Source of the DNA: Anseranas semipalmata
Taxonomy: Eukaryota; Chordata; Aves; Anseriformes; Anseranatidae
NCBI GenBank assembly: GCA_013399115.1
Contig: VXAA01003915.1
Coordinates: 297,380-361,379 of the forward strand
Length of the DNA stretch: 64,000 nucleotides
Direction: 5' to 3'
Shown here in pieces: positions 38,900 through 51,059 of the stretch; position 1 is the first letter of the stretch; the number at the start of each line of letters is the position of its first letter. Below the pieces are notes generated by a model. The model searched no databases and was not told the DNA's origin. It worked only from the letters and a program-made list of their open reading frames with translations. The position numbers and the translations under genes are program-made.

Positions 38900-40150
38900 C
38901 CCAGTAAATGCAAGGCTGCTGCAGCTGCAGGTTCCCAGGTTCAGTCAGCAGCAAGGTTGAGCATGTGTTCCTGATGGGGACACATACAAATATACACACC
39001 GTATATCCATATGCACACAGCCCGCCACACAGTTGAGAAAATGCACGGCATGCTGCAGACCCGAACAGGCAGGTCGTCTGACTGTATCCCCCCCACTGAC
39101 TGATCAGAGCAAAAGCCTGTCCATAGAGAATATATACATATGTGCATACATAGAGACCATATGGGTCGCTAGTTGCTGGCACTTGAGTATGTGAACCCCT
39201 GAGACCCGCTCCAGGTGCTGCCCTGCAGGCAGAAGGACGGACACATAATTGCCAGAAGTGGCCTTAGACACTTGGTCTCCGATCCCCTGCTCTCCCCAGC
39301 TGCCCGATGCACAGGCACACACGTGCAAACCAGTCTTGCTGGCAAATGGTCCAGACACAGGGCCCTGCCAGCAGCAAACTCCCTCCCTCCAGTAGCAAAT
39401 CCCCAGACCCCCAGTCTCTCCAGTATCTGTCCCAAACCTGTGGCCTCTCTGGTACCTGGCTCCAAGCCCCTTATCCTACTCCAGCTTGATGATTCCTAAC
39501 AATTAGATGCACCTACATGGGCATCTACATACAATGTGCATGCAGCCCAGGCTCTGGAGTTGCTGGCACCCTGGGCCTATGGCCCCTTCCTGAGTTGCTG
39601 ACAGTTATACCTTCATGCACACACACAGGTGCATAGTGCAGAGGGCACGCCTACCCAGAAAAATGGTTGTAAATAGCGCAGCAACAGGACGTGGCAGGCT
39701 GGTGACCAGGCACAGAACATGGCCAGACAAGCGTTCTGACCAGCAACCTCTTTACCCTCGGCAGGCTTCTTCCACACCTTCTCCCGTTGTTCTCCCATGC
39801 TTGTTCTTACCTGATCCACCGTCATCCCCTGCTTTTCCAGCTTTTGGTCCTTTCACTGATCTTCTCAGTAGGTCTTGAGCAAACCCAGAATGCTCTTGCT
39901 GGCATCCCATAACGAGTCCCATACCCCGCAGTAATGCCCCAGTCTGCAGGGTGGCCTGGAGAGAGCCTCCCATCAACTCATCTGATGGGTCTCGGACCCA
40001 GGCTGGGACTGATGCTCCTGCTGTGGTAGCCCTGGGATTAGCCGAGTCGGGGTGCTCCATTAGCACTGATTAAGTTATTGGGGTCCCTCCACCTGCCATT
40101 GTTCTCTGCTCCTTTGTGGTTATGGTGATTAGCCTTTAGTCACATAATCT
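38900..40150. other. Unclassified repeat-like stretch (possible LTR-derived)
   Basis: Base composition and words differ from both flanks: tracts such as tatacatatgtgcatac, repeated gctgctg/ccag blocks, and the 32-base word shared with 35.7 kb. It may derive from an LTR retrotransposon, but no open frame, polyadenylation signal with LTR ends, or duplication was identified. Confidence 0.3.
39216..39247 (+). repeat. Copy 2 of a 32-base dispersed exact match
   Basis: Identical to 35689-35720, same strand, 3.5 kb apart. It lies within a 38.9-40.15 kb stretch rich in ACACA/TATACA words and CCAG-rich blocks that resembles avian LTR sequence in style, but no TG...CA boundaries or primer-binding site could be fixed. 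Confidence 0.7.
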
Positions 40151-40284
40151 AACAGTAACAACCCATCATCATGTCTGCAGCCATTACATATTCACGTGCT
40201 CTGCCTGCTCTCCCTTTGTCCCCTTTTGCTGGGGTTCGTCTCCTGCCAATCCCAGTTTTAACGGAGCGCCGGCTAGGCTGCCTT

Positions 40285-40320
40285 GGGCTGGGCTGGGCTG
40301 GGCTGGGCTGGGCTGGGCTG
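40285..40320 (+). repeat. (GGGCT)7 G-rich tandem repeat
   Basis: Seven perfect GGGCT units on the coding strand. G-triplets spaced by two bases satisfy the simple quadruplex pattern G3N1-7 in four or more tracts, in both the non-template DNA and the pre-mRNA. Confidence 0.95.
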
Positions 40321-43300
40321 CCTCGCGCGTCTTCGCCTCTGAGCCTCTTCTGCCTCTGCGCTGTGGTAGAGGAACCTGGAGCTGCGGAGAGAAGTAAGCT
40401 CAGTCCTGCAATGCCATCTATCAGCAGAAATTCAAGTATTAGAAGTGTGTTTAAAATTTAGCCCTCACAGCTTATGCTGAGGCCCTTACAGCAGCCAAGT
40501 CCCTGATCTTCCAAGAAATATTTGCAACTCTTAAATACCGTAATAGACTGGAATATCTGGTCCTTGCTCTCATTCCACAGAGAGATACCATCTCTTTTTT
40601 TTTTTTCCTAGGCTTCTGGGCTTGTTGCTTCTTGTGTTTTCCTTTGTCATGCCTCAGATCCTCTCTCTGGAAACCTAACCCTTCTCATTGTATTGGAGTG
40701 AACGAGTTCATTTTTAAAATCCCAGCAAACTGTATGCATCAGTAACAAGTGCTAAACCTTCTGCTTTTTATGTTGACTCAGCCCCTGCTTGCTGCAGTGT
40801 ATTTTGGGTGGGAATCAGATCCCACTTTTACTATTACTTAAGATTTTCCCCGCTGTCTAAGCATGTAGGGAAACTGTAAGGTGCCTGGTACCTGACTGTG
40901 AGAGAGGTGGCAGGCATCTGACATGTTGAGGAGCATAAAGCCGGCAGGACAGGTGGGATGCACAGATCATTTTGCGTATCACACAGGCAGGACAGAGAGG
41001 TGCATGAAGTGCTGCTTTCATCTCCATTAGGAGCCTGGACAGAGGCTTCCTGCTTATCTGCTGTGCTTCAGGCTGACTGAATGCAGAACACTGGCAGCCC
41101 CTCCAGTCTGCCAAGGTGTCCAGATGGGTTGCTTTCGTCTGTCTTGCGATCCTTCAGCATATTTCCATGAGCTACTGCTCTCTCTTGGCTTTTTAGTTTC
41201 ATTCACTTCATAAGCCCCATTTCCCCTTTTCCGTCCTTGGTCCTGCCATGGCCACTCTGTCAGGCTTCAAACTGCACGTCTGGTTGTGCTTTCAGGTAGG
41301 CATACTCACTGCTTTGTTCATTTACCTAGCAAAGGCCCAGAGACCTCCAAAAAGCGCATCTACCCAGGTTTCCGGAAAATCAGTCCAATTGAAATTCCAG
41401 CAGTACCTGCTCAGCATCTTTGTTATCTGCTCATCCAAGAACCAAAGGATCCTATTTTTCAGATTCTTAACACTAAAACAAAAAAGTCCGTGAACCAAGT
41501 TTTTTGTATCATCAGGTCAAAAGAAGAACATCAGTTCATGACCAATGGAAAGGCCACGCTATCTTCATAGTGACTAACCTTCCTTGTCTGTGATGAGTGT
41601 GATTCAGGTCAGCCATGGGCAGACCTGCCTGTCGTGTTGGTTGGTATGGGCTGTTCCGGGGATGTGAAGGGACAGAAAGTTCCCAGGGTTTCTGCTTGCT
41701 TAGGGCAGACAGATCAGAAGCATTGAGCTCTGCCCTTGATCTTCCAGCACTGAGATCACCACCTCCCACAGTATTTCTATGTATAGAAATAACTAGATAA
41801 GTAACCTCAGTGTTTACTCAGCATCTTTTTTAGCTGTACTTCCATCGCATGTGCTCCAAGTAGAGTGGTTGGAAGCCAGCTCTGACATGAAGTTGTGTGG
41901 CTCATTTTCTCTGGTTAGCTTGGCTAACACTGGCTTGTCAATGTTCTTGTTCACATTTCCAGGTGCCAGCATTCCCTGGGGCACTCTAATTTCCTAAATA
42001 CAGCTGTGGTCTTATAACCCACAGGGTTGCTGTGACAACAGAGATGCAGGTGATCTCAATACACTGCCCTTGGTAGAGATCTGTGGTGGGATTCATCTCG
42101 CCTCACTTCGGGCTGCAGGTACCTGGGTGCCTACACCTGGGAGCCTTGTCTAGGCTGCCAATTCTGTCTGCAGAGACCAAATAAATGTGGTGATGGAATT
42201 CAGGGAGTAATTAATTAATCTGACCTCACCTGGGATCTGCCTTAGGATGCAACATATTGTACTCAGGGTCTTCTGAGTTCACTGACCAGCTCTTCCCTGT
42301 CTGGACAGGGATCACAGGGCAAATTTTCCAGGATAGGTGCCCATTTTATAGACAGCACGTTCTGTCAAGTGAATCCCAGCACTGCAGACTCTTGGCAGAA
42401 AGCACATTATTCTGTAGCACTGCGGGTGAGAAATAGCAAACATGAAGCAGCTCCTTGGAGCATTCAGTCTTTGTTCTCTGTGCTGTTGGGGGTTTCTCTC
42501 AGAGGAACCGCTGGCCTCAGAGTGTTGCTGACACTGTGAATATAGCTGGATGTGCAATTGCCACTGGTACTTCTTAGGATTTTGGGTGGCAAAGCCTTGA
42601 CAACAAACCAGCAATGCCTCTCCAATGTGAATTCAGAGACTTTCACGGTGTCTGTATGCTTTGAGGTGCTGACCTCTCTGGAGACTCAGAAGTGACACTG
42701 AGTAGCTTTGAGTTTGTGCCGTTTGCAGTCCTCCAGCAGCATGCATGGAGGAAAGAAACCCTTCCTGACAATGCTTTCATTTGCAGGTTCAGTCTTTGGA
42801 CGTGTTTCTGAGCATGATCTTTGCATTACCTCAAGAACAGATCTGGTTCATTTCCCCCATCTCCAGGGTGCTCATTCTCTTGCGTAGAGAGATCTTGTGC
42901 GTAGTCCAGAAAGCCACACTGTGACTGTGTTGCTAGAGATGCCTTCATCACCTGTACTTTCTCTTAAATGGTGGCATAACTTGACCGGTCTCTGCCAGGA
43001 ATATGCATTTTTTTTACTTCCTCTATCACTGCAACTACCTCTCTTTGGCTGCTGAGTACACTTCCACAGTATCTCTAGTCTCCCAGATGTTTTTCTTAGT
43101 GCTGGCTGGAAACTGGACAGCTTCTCATTCAGTAGCCTACATGTCAGATGGGTCCTAAGACTGTTCATTTCCTGTGGGAATTACTCCTTTTAATAACAGA
43201 AAGACAATTAGCAGATGCATTTTCATGGCTTAGTGGACCATATTTTCAGCCTTAGACATGGTAAAATCCTTATCCATTGTAGAAACTCGTGTCCCAGTTA

Positions 43301-43400
43301 TACATGAGTCTTTCTTACATCCTAAAATGGAGGGATTTTCTGCAGCTCTGTCCAGCCAAGCCTTAGAAACCTTCTGCACGAAACCATCTGCAGGATGGTG

Positions 43401-43560
43401 TTATAGAATCATAGAATTGTGTTGCTGCAGACTTTCTGGTGAAAAACTTTCTTGTTCTGGGGCAGCACCACCCTGCTGGGAATTTTTTTTTCCTAAAGTC
43501 CAAGTCCAGCCTGGGCCTCCCAAGGCACAGTTTGTGGCTGCTGGCTGCACTTGTTACATC
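43401..43560 (-). mobile_element. CR1 3' tail of the older minus-strand copy
   Basis: The minus-strand reading contains RLDLDFRKKKF and ends at 43401-43420 in attctatgattctata, the CR1 terminal repeat. It is probably the 3' end of the decayed element that continues to 45.4 kb, with the intervening RT region missing. Confidence 0.75.
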
Positions 43561-43639
43561 ATCCACTGCTTCCTGGAAGAGTTTGGCTCAGTGATCTCTA
43601 AGTGCCTTGCAAGCAATTGTAGGCTCCTTTTTTTTTTTC

Positions 43640-44480
43640 AGTTTATTTGTCACGTGAACTGGGTCTGGACCCTCCTTCCCTTTGTAGCTGCTTCCCAGGA
43701 ATTACTTCCCAGCAATTCCCTAAGTAAGCCAACATCCGTCCCGAACCTCAGGATCCTGGTTCTGCTACTCACCCTTCGAGCCTTCCTCCAGATCCTGAAC
43801 ACAGCCATCTCGCAGTTGCTGTAGCCCAGCTGTCCTGTGTTCACATTCACCACCAGTTTTTCCCCTGTTTGTGGGCAGCAAGTCAAGCAGAGGGTTAGCT
43901 CTGACAGCCCCCTCCAATGTTTGTGTTAGGAAATTGTCACCAGAGGTCTGGGACCCTCCTGGATTCCCGTGATCCATTTTCTTCCCAGCAGATGCCTGGA
44001 TAGTCGAAATCGTGGAGAGGACGAGGGCTTGCGAGACTTCACCAGTTGTCTATGGACAGCCTCACCCACCACCACCTCTTGGGTGTTTGTAACAGACCCA
44101 GCATCCCTCCCCTTCCCTGTCTGGATCCAGAGACTCTCAGAAGGCACCGCTGTGCTTTCACACTGCAGCTCAGTGCAGTCAGGAGCTCCATCACATGGGG
44201 ACACCTCCCTGTCCTTCCTGAACAGCCCTTAGGCAGCTGTGGCCATGTCCTGGTGAACGTGGGATGTCCCAAGTCTCAATGAGTCTAACCATATCGTAGC
44301 CCTGTGGCCGCACCAGGACTCGTAGTTCTTTGTGTTTGTTGTCTGTGCTCTGTGAACCTGAGGAAAGGCTCTGAATGCCCAGTCCTCTGGGCAAGAATAT
44401 GAATGTCCCTCTGGGGGACTTTTTCCTCCATACCTGTCTGATGTGTGGGCTTAGGTCCCCATTCTCAGATGAACCTAGTT
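43640..44480 (-). mobile_element. Decayed CR1 ORF2 endonuclease and linker region
   Basis: Minus-strand fragments read in the correct order for CR1 ORF2. At 44191-44394, NKHKELRVLVRPQGYDMVRL is followed by IETW, matching the start of the endonuclease (usual ...QGYDLIGITETWW). At 43926-44204, SESLWIQTGKG is followed by VVVGEAVHRQL. At 43650-43977, LLDLLPTNRGK, then GQLGYSNCEMAVFRIWRKAR and LLRELLG match the post-endonuclease linker (usual LLDLVLTN..., GCSDHEMVEF). Frameshifts and stops are abundant and the GDFN-type catalytic segment is unrecognisable. Confidence 0.75.
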
Positions 44481-44689
44481 TAAAACCCTTCTCTCCACAT
44501 CAGCAAGTGTGCTCACAAAGGTGTTCTTCCCTCTCGTAGTTACACAGAGTCTTTCTTCCTGGTAGGCCTCCATCATCCTCCAGGATGGTGCCTGGAGGCA
44601 CCAGGATCAAGGAAGCTGAATCTTTGCTGGCAGCATCAGCTGCACAACCAGGCATCGGTCTGGCGGATATGTGCGCTCCTCAGTGGGTC

Positions 44690-45420
44690 TTTCAGCCAGA
44701 AGAGTTTTTGCAAGCAGACTCAGTTGAGAACACAGCTGGAACATGCTCTCGCTGTGTCTCCATCACCCTTGACCCCAAAGCCCAAGTCACATTTGAGCTG
44801 CTCCAGGTTTTTCCTGGATGTATCACCAGTACCCACCTGGATGAGCAACAAGGGGTAGTAATCAGAAGAACAGAGGAATCCCAAAATCTTTCCACAGCTC
44901 TGCCAATCCAGGCCCTGGGCAGGCAGCAACCCTTCCAGGACAGTAGTTCTGGCTGGCACATGGTGTCTCTGTCCTACGTCTCTCCCAGGGGCAACAGCCT
45001 TCCCTGTGACAGTAACATTGGCTAGGGTAATGAGCAAAGCCCTAAATAAGATTCCCACCTTTTTCCAGGACAAGGTCACCCAGCAGAACTGAATTGTGTC
45101 TGTTTTCTTTCCTGAGCTTTGTTCTTCCAAGGCAGAGCTCTGACTCCATTTTTAAATACTCTCCATTTGACAAAATCATCTAGGAAGACACCTGCATCTC
45201 TTTCAGTCTGCAGCAGAGGTGTCTGAGAAGTGAGTATCTGAGTGCAGAGCGGTCCTACTGAGAGCAGCGCAGGGCAAGACTTTGCGCGGTAGCTGGGGGG
45301 GACCTGCCAGCAGCTCTGCAGGAGTGTTTCAGTGGGGCTCAGGTGTCCTCCAGGTTGCCTTCGAGAGGTGTCTCCATTCTGAAGGTCATTGTGTACCACG
45401 CTAACATCATTTCCAGTGCT
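44690..45420 (-). mobile_element. Decayed CR1 ORF1 esterase (SGNH hydrolase) remnant
   Basis: The minus-strand frame at 44720-45130 contains SSDYYPLLLIQVGTGDTSRK then NLEQLKCDLGFGVKG, preceded by LLPAQGLDWQSCGK. This matches the esterase domain of CR1 ORF1, where the block is ...SDYYPLLLFxVGTNDT.... The conserved Asn of the GTND block is Gly here, so the remnant is inactive. It lies immediately 5' (on the minus strand) of the ORF2 endonuclease remnant, as expected for one long element. This is the only piece in the window extending upstream of ORF2. Confidence 0.75.
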
Positions 45421-45507
45421 GCAGTCTTCAGGTGAGACGCAGGGTTGGGGAGAGCAGTGCTGTAGCCTCCTTGGCTGGGAACTTGGTCTCCTGTTGCAGC
45501 CTCTTTC

Positions 45508-45773
45508 ACAGAATCACAGAATCCTTTAGGTTGGACGAGACCTTCAAGATCACCTAGTCCAACCTATGACCTAACACTAACAAGCCCTCCACTAGACCAT
45601 ATCACTAAGCTCTACATCTAAACGTCTTTTAAATACATCCAGGGATGGTGACTCAACCACTTCCCTGGGCAGCCTGTTCCAATGTCTAACAACCCTTTCA
45701 GTAAAGAAATTTTTCCTAATATCCAACCTAAACCTCCCCTGGCGCAACTTTAGCCCATTCCCCCTCATCCTAT
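45508..45773 (-). mobile_element. CR1 3'-end fragment
   Basis: A minus-strand CR1 tail with the terminal repeat cacagaatcacagaatcc at the left. It contains the ORF2 end remnant [20 protein letters not shown] followed by [20 protein letters not shown]. It abuts the old CR1 ORF1 remnant but is a different, better preserved insertion. Confidence 0.92.
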
Positions 45774-46899
45774 GAAGATGTGTGTATGTAAGTATGAAGA
45801 TGTGGTGCTTCTTGAGCGAAGGTTTCAAACTGCAGAGTTTCAGGGGGTCATGCAGAGCTCAGTGGTGGGCTTTGTAAGATACCTCTGAATGAAGCGGAAT
45901 TTGAATCTGGTGGATACTGCACAGGGTACCCGGACGACTGCTTCTCCATGCCCAGTGCCAGAACAAAATGCACACAGGCAATTACACTTATGTAATTAGT
46001 GCTCACCCGGCTATCTGGAGTCAGCAGGACAGCATCAGGCTGGGGAAGTGCCACAGTTACGGGACTAACTGTACATGTTTCCTGTCTGAAGGGTATCATT
46101 TCAAAGATTTGACCTATCAGGGCGTGGGCTTTTGAAAGTCTTCCCTTATCTGACCAGTATTCAAGAACACTGTCTGTAGTATCTAGCCCTGTACCTTCCT
46201 CTGAGCCTGGACGTTTTTAGATACTTGGATTTTTTCCTTGAGGAGCCTGTAAGCAGTGATGTACACAACAGCCTTTGGAAGTACATTTTCATTTTATACA
46301 TGCATTGTGCATATGTGCATATACACACAAAACTTATGGACATCAAATACAAATATGGATATAAATTTGTGGATATTTTCATTATATAGGTCTATATTAC
46401 ATAGTCGTACAAAAGTATTGTTAGAAGAAAAGAAAATTGAAATTAACAATTGAGCTGGGATATGACTGCCCAAACAGTCGGGTGTATAGACCTCTGCCTG
46501 TTCTGGGGCAGTGCCTGTGTTAGTAGACCCCATTGGCTGCCTTTCCTTGTGGGTAAAGAGAAAACCTCTTATGTCAGGAGCTAGTTCAGCAGGGGAGCAT
46601 TTTCTGAATATCTCTTCTGCCGCTAGTGAAATATTCTGGGTGTAAGATACTGTAATCTAGTATTAATTTCATTTGACACAATAAAAAAAGAATCGATGGC
46701 TCCAATAAAAATGTGCAGGAGTAGGAGTAGATCTGATGGTCGGGATCTGCTATGCTTTTCATGTGTGGAGCATGTCGGCAACCTGTGAGTACCTCCTGGG
46801 GATGAGAGAGTGTCATTTTTCTGAATCTCAGAGTTTTTGATATTTGGGAATATCAATTTTACATAATTAAGAAAATCTAGGGGTTATTTGAGGACACAT

Positions 46900-47770
46900 T
46901 GCTATATATGCAGCCCAAAAGCAGGGGAAAAAAAAATGCTGGGCAAGACATCGCCCCACTTCAGTGAGATAATGAAGGAACAGTTAAATATTATTTACAG
47001 CCACAGTTTCCCCTTCTTACTGGAAAGGTTAGCAAGTAAAGGGGAAGGAAATGCAGTTAATTTGAGCTAAAGTGTGTAGGAGGTTGATAAGGGAAGCCAA
47101 AGGAAATATCAAAGGCCAATATGTAAAGATAATAAGAAATTTTAGAGCATTAGAAGAAAAAAAAATCTGGTAGAGATCCATTTCTATATGTAAATGATAA
47201 AATTGTATATTCTGGTGCAAAGAAAAAAAAAAGCAGAAATGTTCTGTTCTGAGTTTGGAACAAATCAGGAGGATGTATCTATCCATATGATGTGCTTGGA
47301 ACAGAAAGTTTCCCAGCTGTAACCAAGGAGAAAGTGAGATAGTATTTGCTAAAAATAAACATACTCAAATTAACAGGCTTGAATAACATATACCCAAGTG
47401 TCTAAAAGAGCCTTGCTGAGGAGTTGTCTGAACCACTGATGTTAATACCTCAAAATCTTGCTAATCTATGAAATTTCAAAGAGTTGGTAGAGGGCTGTTG
47501 CTATTCTAATATTCTGAAGGTATAAAACAGGTGATTCAGGAAACTACAGCTTATTTAGATCAGCATCAGTGTTGCGTAAAATAATGAAACAATTAATTTG
47601 GAACACAGTGAAAAATTAGAGAAGGAACATACAGTTAGTAAAATACAGTGTGGTTCCATGGAAGGTGGAAATAAACCTGCTGTCCTTTCTTGACAACATC
47701 ATAAGACTGATTAAAGTGAGGACTGTGTTTACATAGTATATTTTGACTTCCTTAATAGCCATGTGATTTG
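46900..47770 (+). mobile_element. Ancient CR1/L3-like remnant
   Basis: Decayed plus-strand LINE. The order of words (ttttagagcattagaag..., ttgctaaaaataaac..., gattcaggaaactacagc followed by an aaataatgaaacaatt motif, ttgacttccttaatag) matches the segment upstream of and into the RT domain of old amniote CR1/L3 elements. No frame is retained; limits are approximate. Confidence 0.55.
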
Positions 47771-48486
47771 TGTATAAATAAACATACATTAAGTGGAATT
47801 AACAGAGAGAGTATGGTTTAGATGCATTACAAAGTCATTCAGTGACGCATTTCAGAAAGCATCTGCTAAGGAGAAGGTACCAGTGTGTGGAGCCATTACC
47901 AGCCAGGCTTCCTTACATTTTTTGATCCCCGCAGCTCAACACTTCTATCACTGTTTCAAAATAGTGACAAAGAGGCTGCGTTTGTAGGGACTGCAGGTGT
48001 CACAAAGGGTGGGGGAATAGCTACCTCTAAAGTCACTGCTGCAGAATGATCTGGCTTTCCTGCTGAAGCAGCCATATTCCAACAGCCCATGCAATGTAAC
48101 GTGTCTGCAAGCAAAGATTGCAGGTGACAGGGTATGAGATTACCCTGGAAAATGCAATTCAGCAAAAGACATGGGTTTCTCCAAGATAATTGTGTTAACA
48201 TTAGCTGATTGCGTAGGATGTGGCAGAGATGTTTTGTTTGTATATGTAAAGGATAAGCTTTAAGAGTTATATGAACTTGCATATCTAGTTGCAGCTTTGG
48301 AAGATGACTAAAACATTACTTTGTGCAAGTCAGGAATTCACACCACGGGATGAGTCTGAAGTTACTGAGTGGAATTCAAACAAGGGCCTCAAAGTGATTC
48401 ACGAGCTGAAAAAAAGTTTGTGAGGCTTAAGGAGTCCCTCTCGTTCAGCGTATGAGGGCAGGAGCTCTGGTGCGGGGGTGTTTAAT

Positions 48487-48600
48487 TCATAGAATCGCGG
48501 AGTGGTTTGGGTTGGAAGGGACCTTTAAAGATCACCCAGTCCACCCCCTGCCATGGGCAGGGACGTCTTTCACTAGACCAGGTGATCCAGTTCCATCGCC
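48487..48600 (-). mobile_element. CR1 3' terminal fragment
   Basis: About 110 bases of minus-strand CR1 3' UTR: catagaatcgcggagtgg, then ggttggaagggacc and the ccatgggcagggacg word. One diverged terminal repeat unit is present. It contains no coding part. Confidence 0.88.
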
Positions 48601-51059
48601 CAGTTTGGAGGGGGACAGCTCACTGCAGGTGTCAGTGCATGCACAAAAGTTCCCCTGGATTACCGTGATCATGAATTTTAGTGAAATCCCATTTCAAAGC
48701 ATTTCTGCACCAGTACGTACTATGCCCAGAGAATGAGATTGCCTGGGAGACATGGGAAAGACAGTTTAGAGCTCAAGTTCCCAAAAGGAGCGAATTAGGA
48801 TCTAGAGAATCTTGGAAGGTTTCTCCAGTCTGAGTGCTTTGAGACGCTGAGAGGATGAAGTTGGCGATCAGAACATACAGCGGCATGCAGGTTTGTTCCT
48901 GTTGGTGAAGATTTACGCCCCTGGGTTCTGTCTAGCTGTGTGCATATCCTGCTTGTTGGACCAGTTGTTCTCCTGGTAGATGAACATAACGGAGCTCTGG
49001 AGAAGAAGAAACTTATTTCAGGCTTCAGAGCTCACATTCCTCTAAGTAACTCTTCTTATTCCTGGGAATTTGCACTACTCAGGTGATTTTTTGTCAGGTC
49101 AGGCTTCTCCTTCTCACCTACTGCATTGAGAAGGTACAGACAGATACCACATAATGAGTAAGTGTGGTCCTTTCAGTCTTTCCTCAGAACTCAGCCCTTC
49201 TAATTTTCTGGTAATACTGTGCATTTCTCTAAACTGCTTCTCACAGGTTCATATCATTTGGGTCATGACGTGTCCAGAATGGACCACAGCATGCTTGCTG
49301 AAGCTGCAGGGTTAGTATTTTTGTCATCCTTCAGCAATCAAACATTACATTGTCACAACTTTGGATGCCGGTCACCATTAAACAATTCCTTCCGTGCAAG
49401 GGGACAGTTTTCTGTTCTCTTTTTCCAACAGTCTGACTTTAGCTGGGAACATTTAGTTTGTCACAGCGTTGCTGGCACCATGCTAGGGACTGCTGAATGT
49501 ACCATTGATCTCTGCATAGGTGGCATCTCCTTGAGGAAGAAGTTTTCTCAAATGCTGCAGAATAGCCAGATGCACTGAACCCAGATTTGTATCTCAGGAA
49601 CTTGTGGGGACTCAGCCCACCGTGTGTGCAGGCAGTAACTTTCAAGGAAGCTAGGTACTGTTTTTTTATGATCCCAAAAGTTTCTGGAGATGTGGCCTTT
49701 TTATTTTTCTTTTTTTTATATGTTTTTGTAGCAGAGAGGATAACCTGCTGAAAGAGGGAAACTGCTTCCACACATCTAGTTTAGGAGCAAAATCTGAAGT
49801 AATGAATGGTCACGGTCAGGAGTATGTTCTGGGGCTGCCAGCAGCAGTGTAAGGAGCTCAAGTGAAGAGCCGCAGTGGTAGGCAAAAATCAGTTTAGCAG
49901 TTCCCTACATCATCTGAATTACCAGCGTTCGGGACACCCATAAGATTAATATATAAAAGAACAGAGAAGTAACTAAGCAGGGAAGGACAGAAAAGGTAAA
50001 GAAAATTAGTCTCCTTTAAAATACGTGGTGAATTCCATCTGGAGAAAAGTAATCCGAACTCCAGATCTTCAGGGTTTTCAGATGGGACAAATCTGGAAAG
50101 CAGCAACGCCGAGGTTGTCAGCAAATAGCCATGAGTGTGTCGCTGTGGTCGGTGCAGTGCTTCGTGCAGAGCGGGCTGTCACAGGCCAGTACTCTGTGAG
50201 CAGCTGCTTTTAGGTAATCCGCATGTGAAGGGTCCAGGTTTTCATACCAAATTCCCTTATTTTATCTGACATTACACAGGATTTTGATTTAGCAGAGTGA
50301 TACAGCAATGTACTTAAATTACAGTGCAAGTATAAACTACACTTAGCATAGTATAGCAGTTGCAGTATGCAGCTGAATCACGACACAGATGTGATTCTCT
50401 TTACCAGTCTCTGTAATCTGCTCCCCATCATGACGCTGGGAGTCCCAGGTCACCAGGAGGGTGTACATGGGTTGAAACCACCCCAAGCCCATTGCCGTCG
50501 TAGAGTTCTTTGTTGCAGTTCTCTGTTGGGCTGATCCACATACACAGTCCTCCCCGTTCTGCTCCTGCTGCCTCAGGAAGACATTTGCACTCTCCTGATT
50601 AATGCAGGGATGACGTTACAGAGCTGGTGGATCCACCTAGCTGGTACAGCTGGATGATTGCTCAGCCGCTGTAGCCACTTGATCTAGAACAAAGGCCATC
50701 CTCCGGTCCCTTCGTGTTGAGGTGGGTTCAGCTTTCTTTGTAGCCGCTCTGGTCAGGCGCTTCCTGAGCTTCATGAGCACGTAGCCCTTGCCTTTCTTTT
50801 CAGAGCTTTCTTCTGCTGTAGGGGTTCATTGGTCAGTCACAGGGTGGAAGTATTAGTACAATTGCTCAAATCACATAAGAGCTTATCTGGAGTAATATCC
50901 ACCCCCTAGACACCTGTGTTCACGAAAGATTAATTCAGGCTGGAACAGCAGCATGGAGATACCAGGAGGATGGGGACATTATCTCCTGTGACAGACTACT
51001 AAAGTTTCATACCCTTGTCAATGTCAACTGCTGAAAGGGATCAGAATGAAAGTATGAAA

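Noticed and set aside
41286..41570. Plus-strand frame with balanced composition (YPGFRKISPIEIPAVPA...)
   Set aside because: Considered as an unknown exon, but the frame opens without ATG, has no matching splice phase and no recognised homologue.
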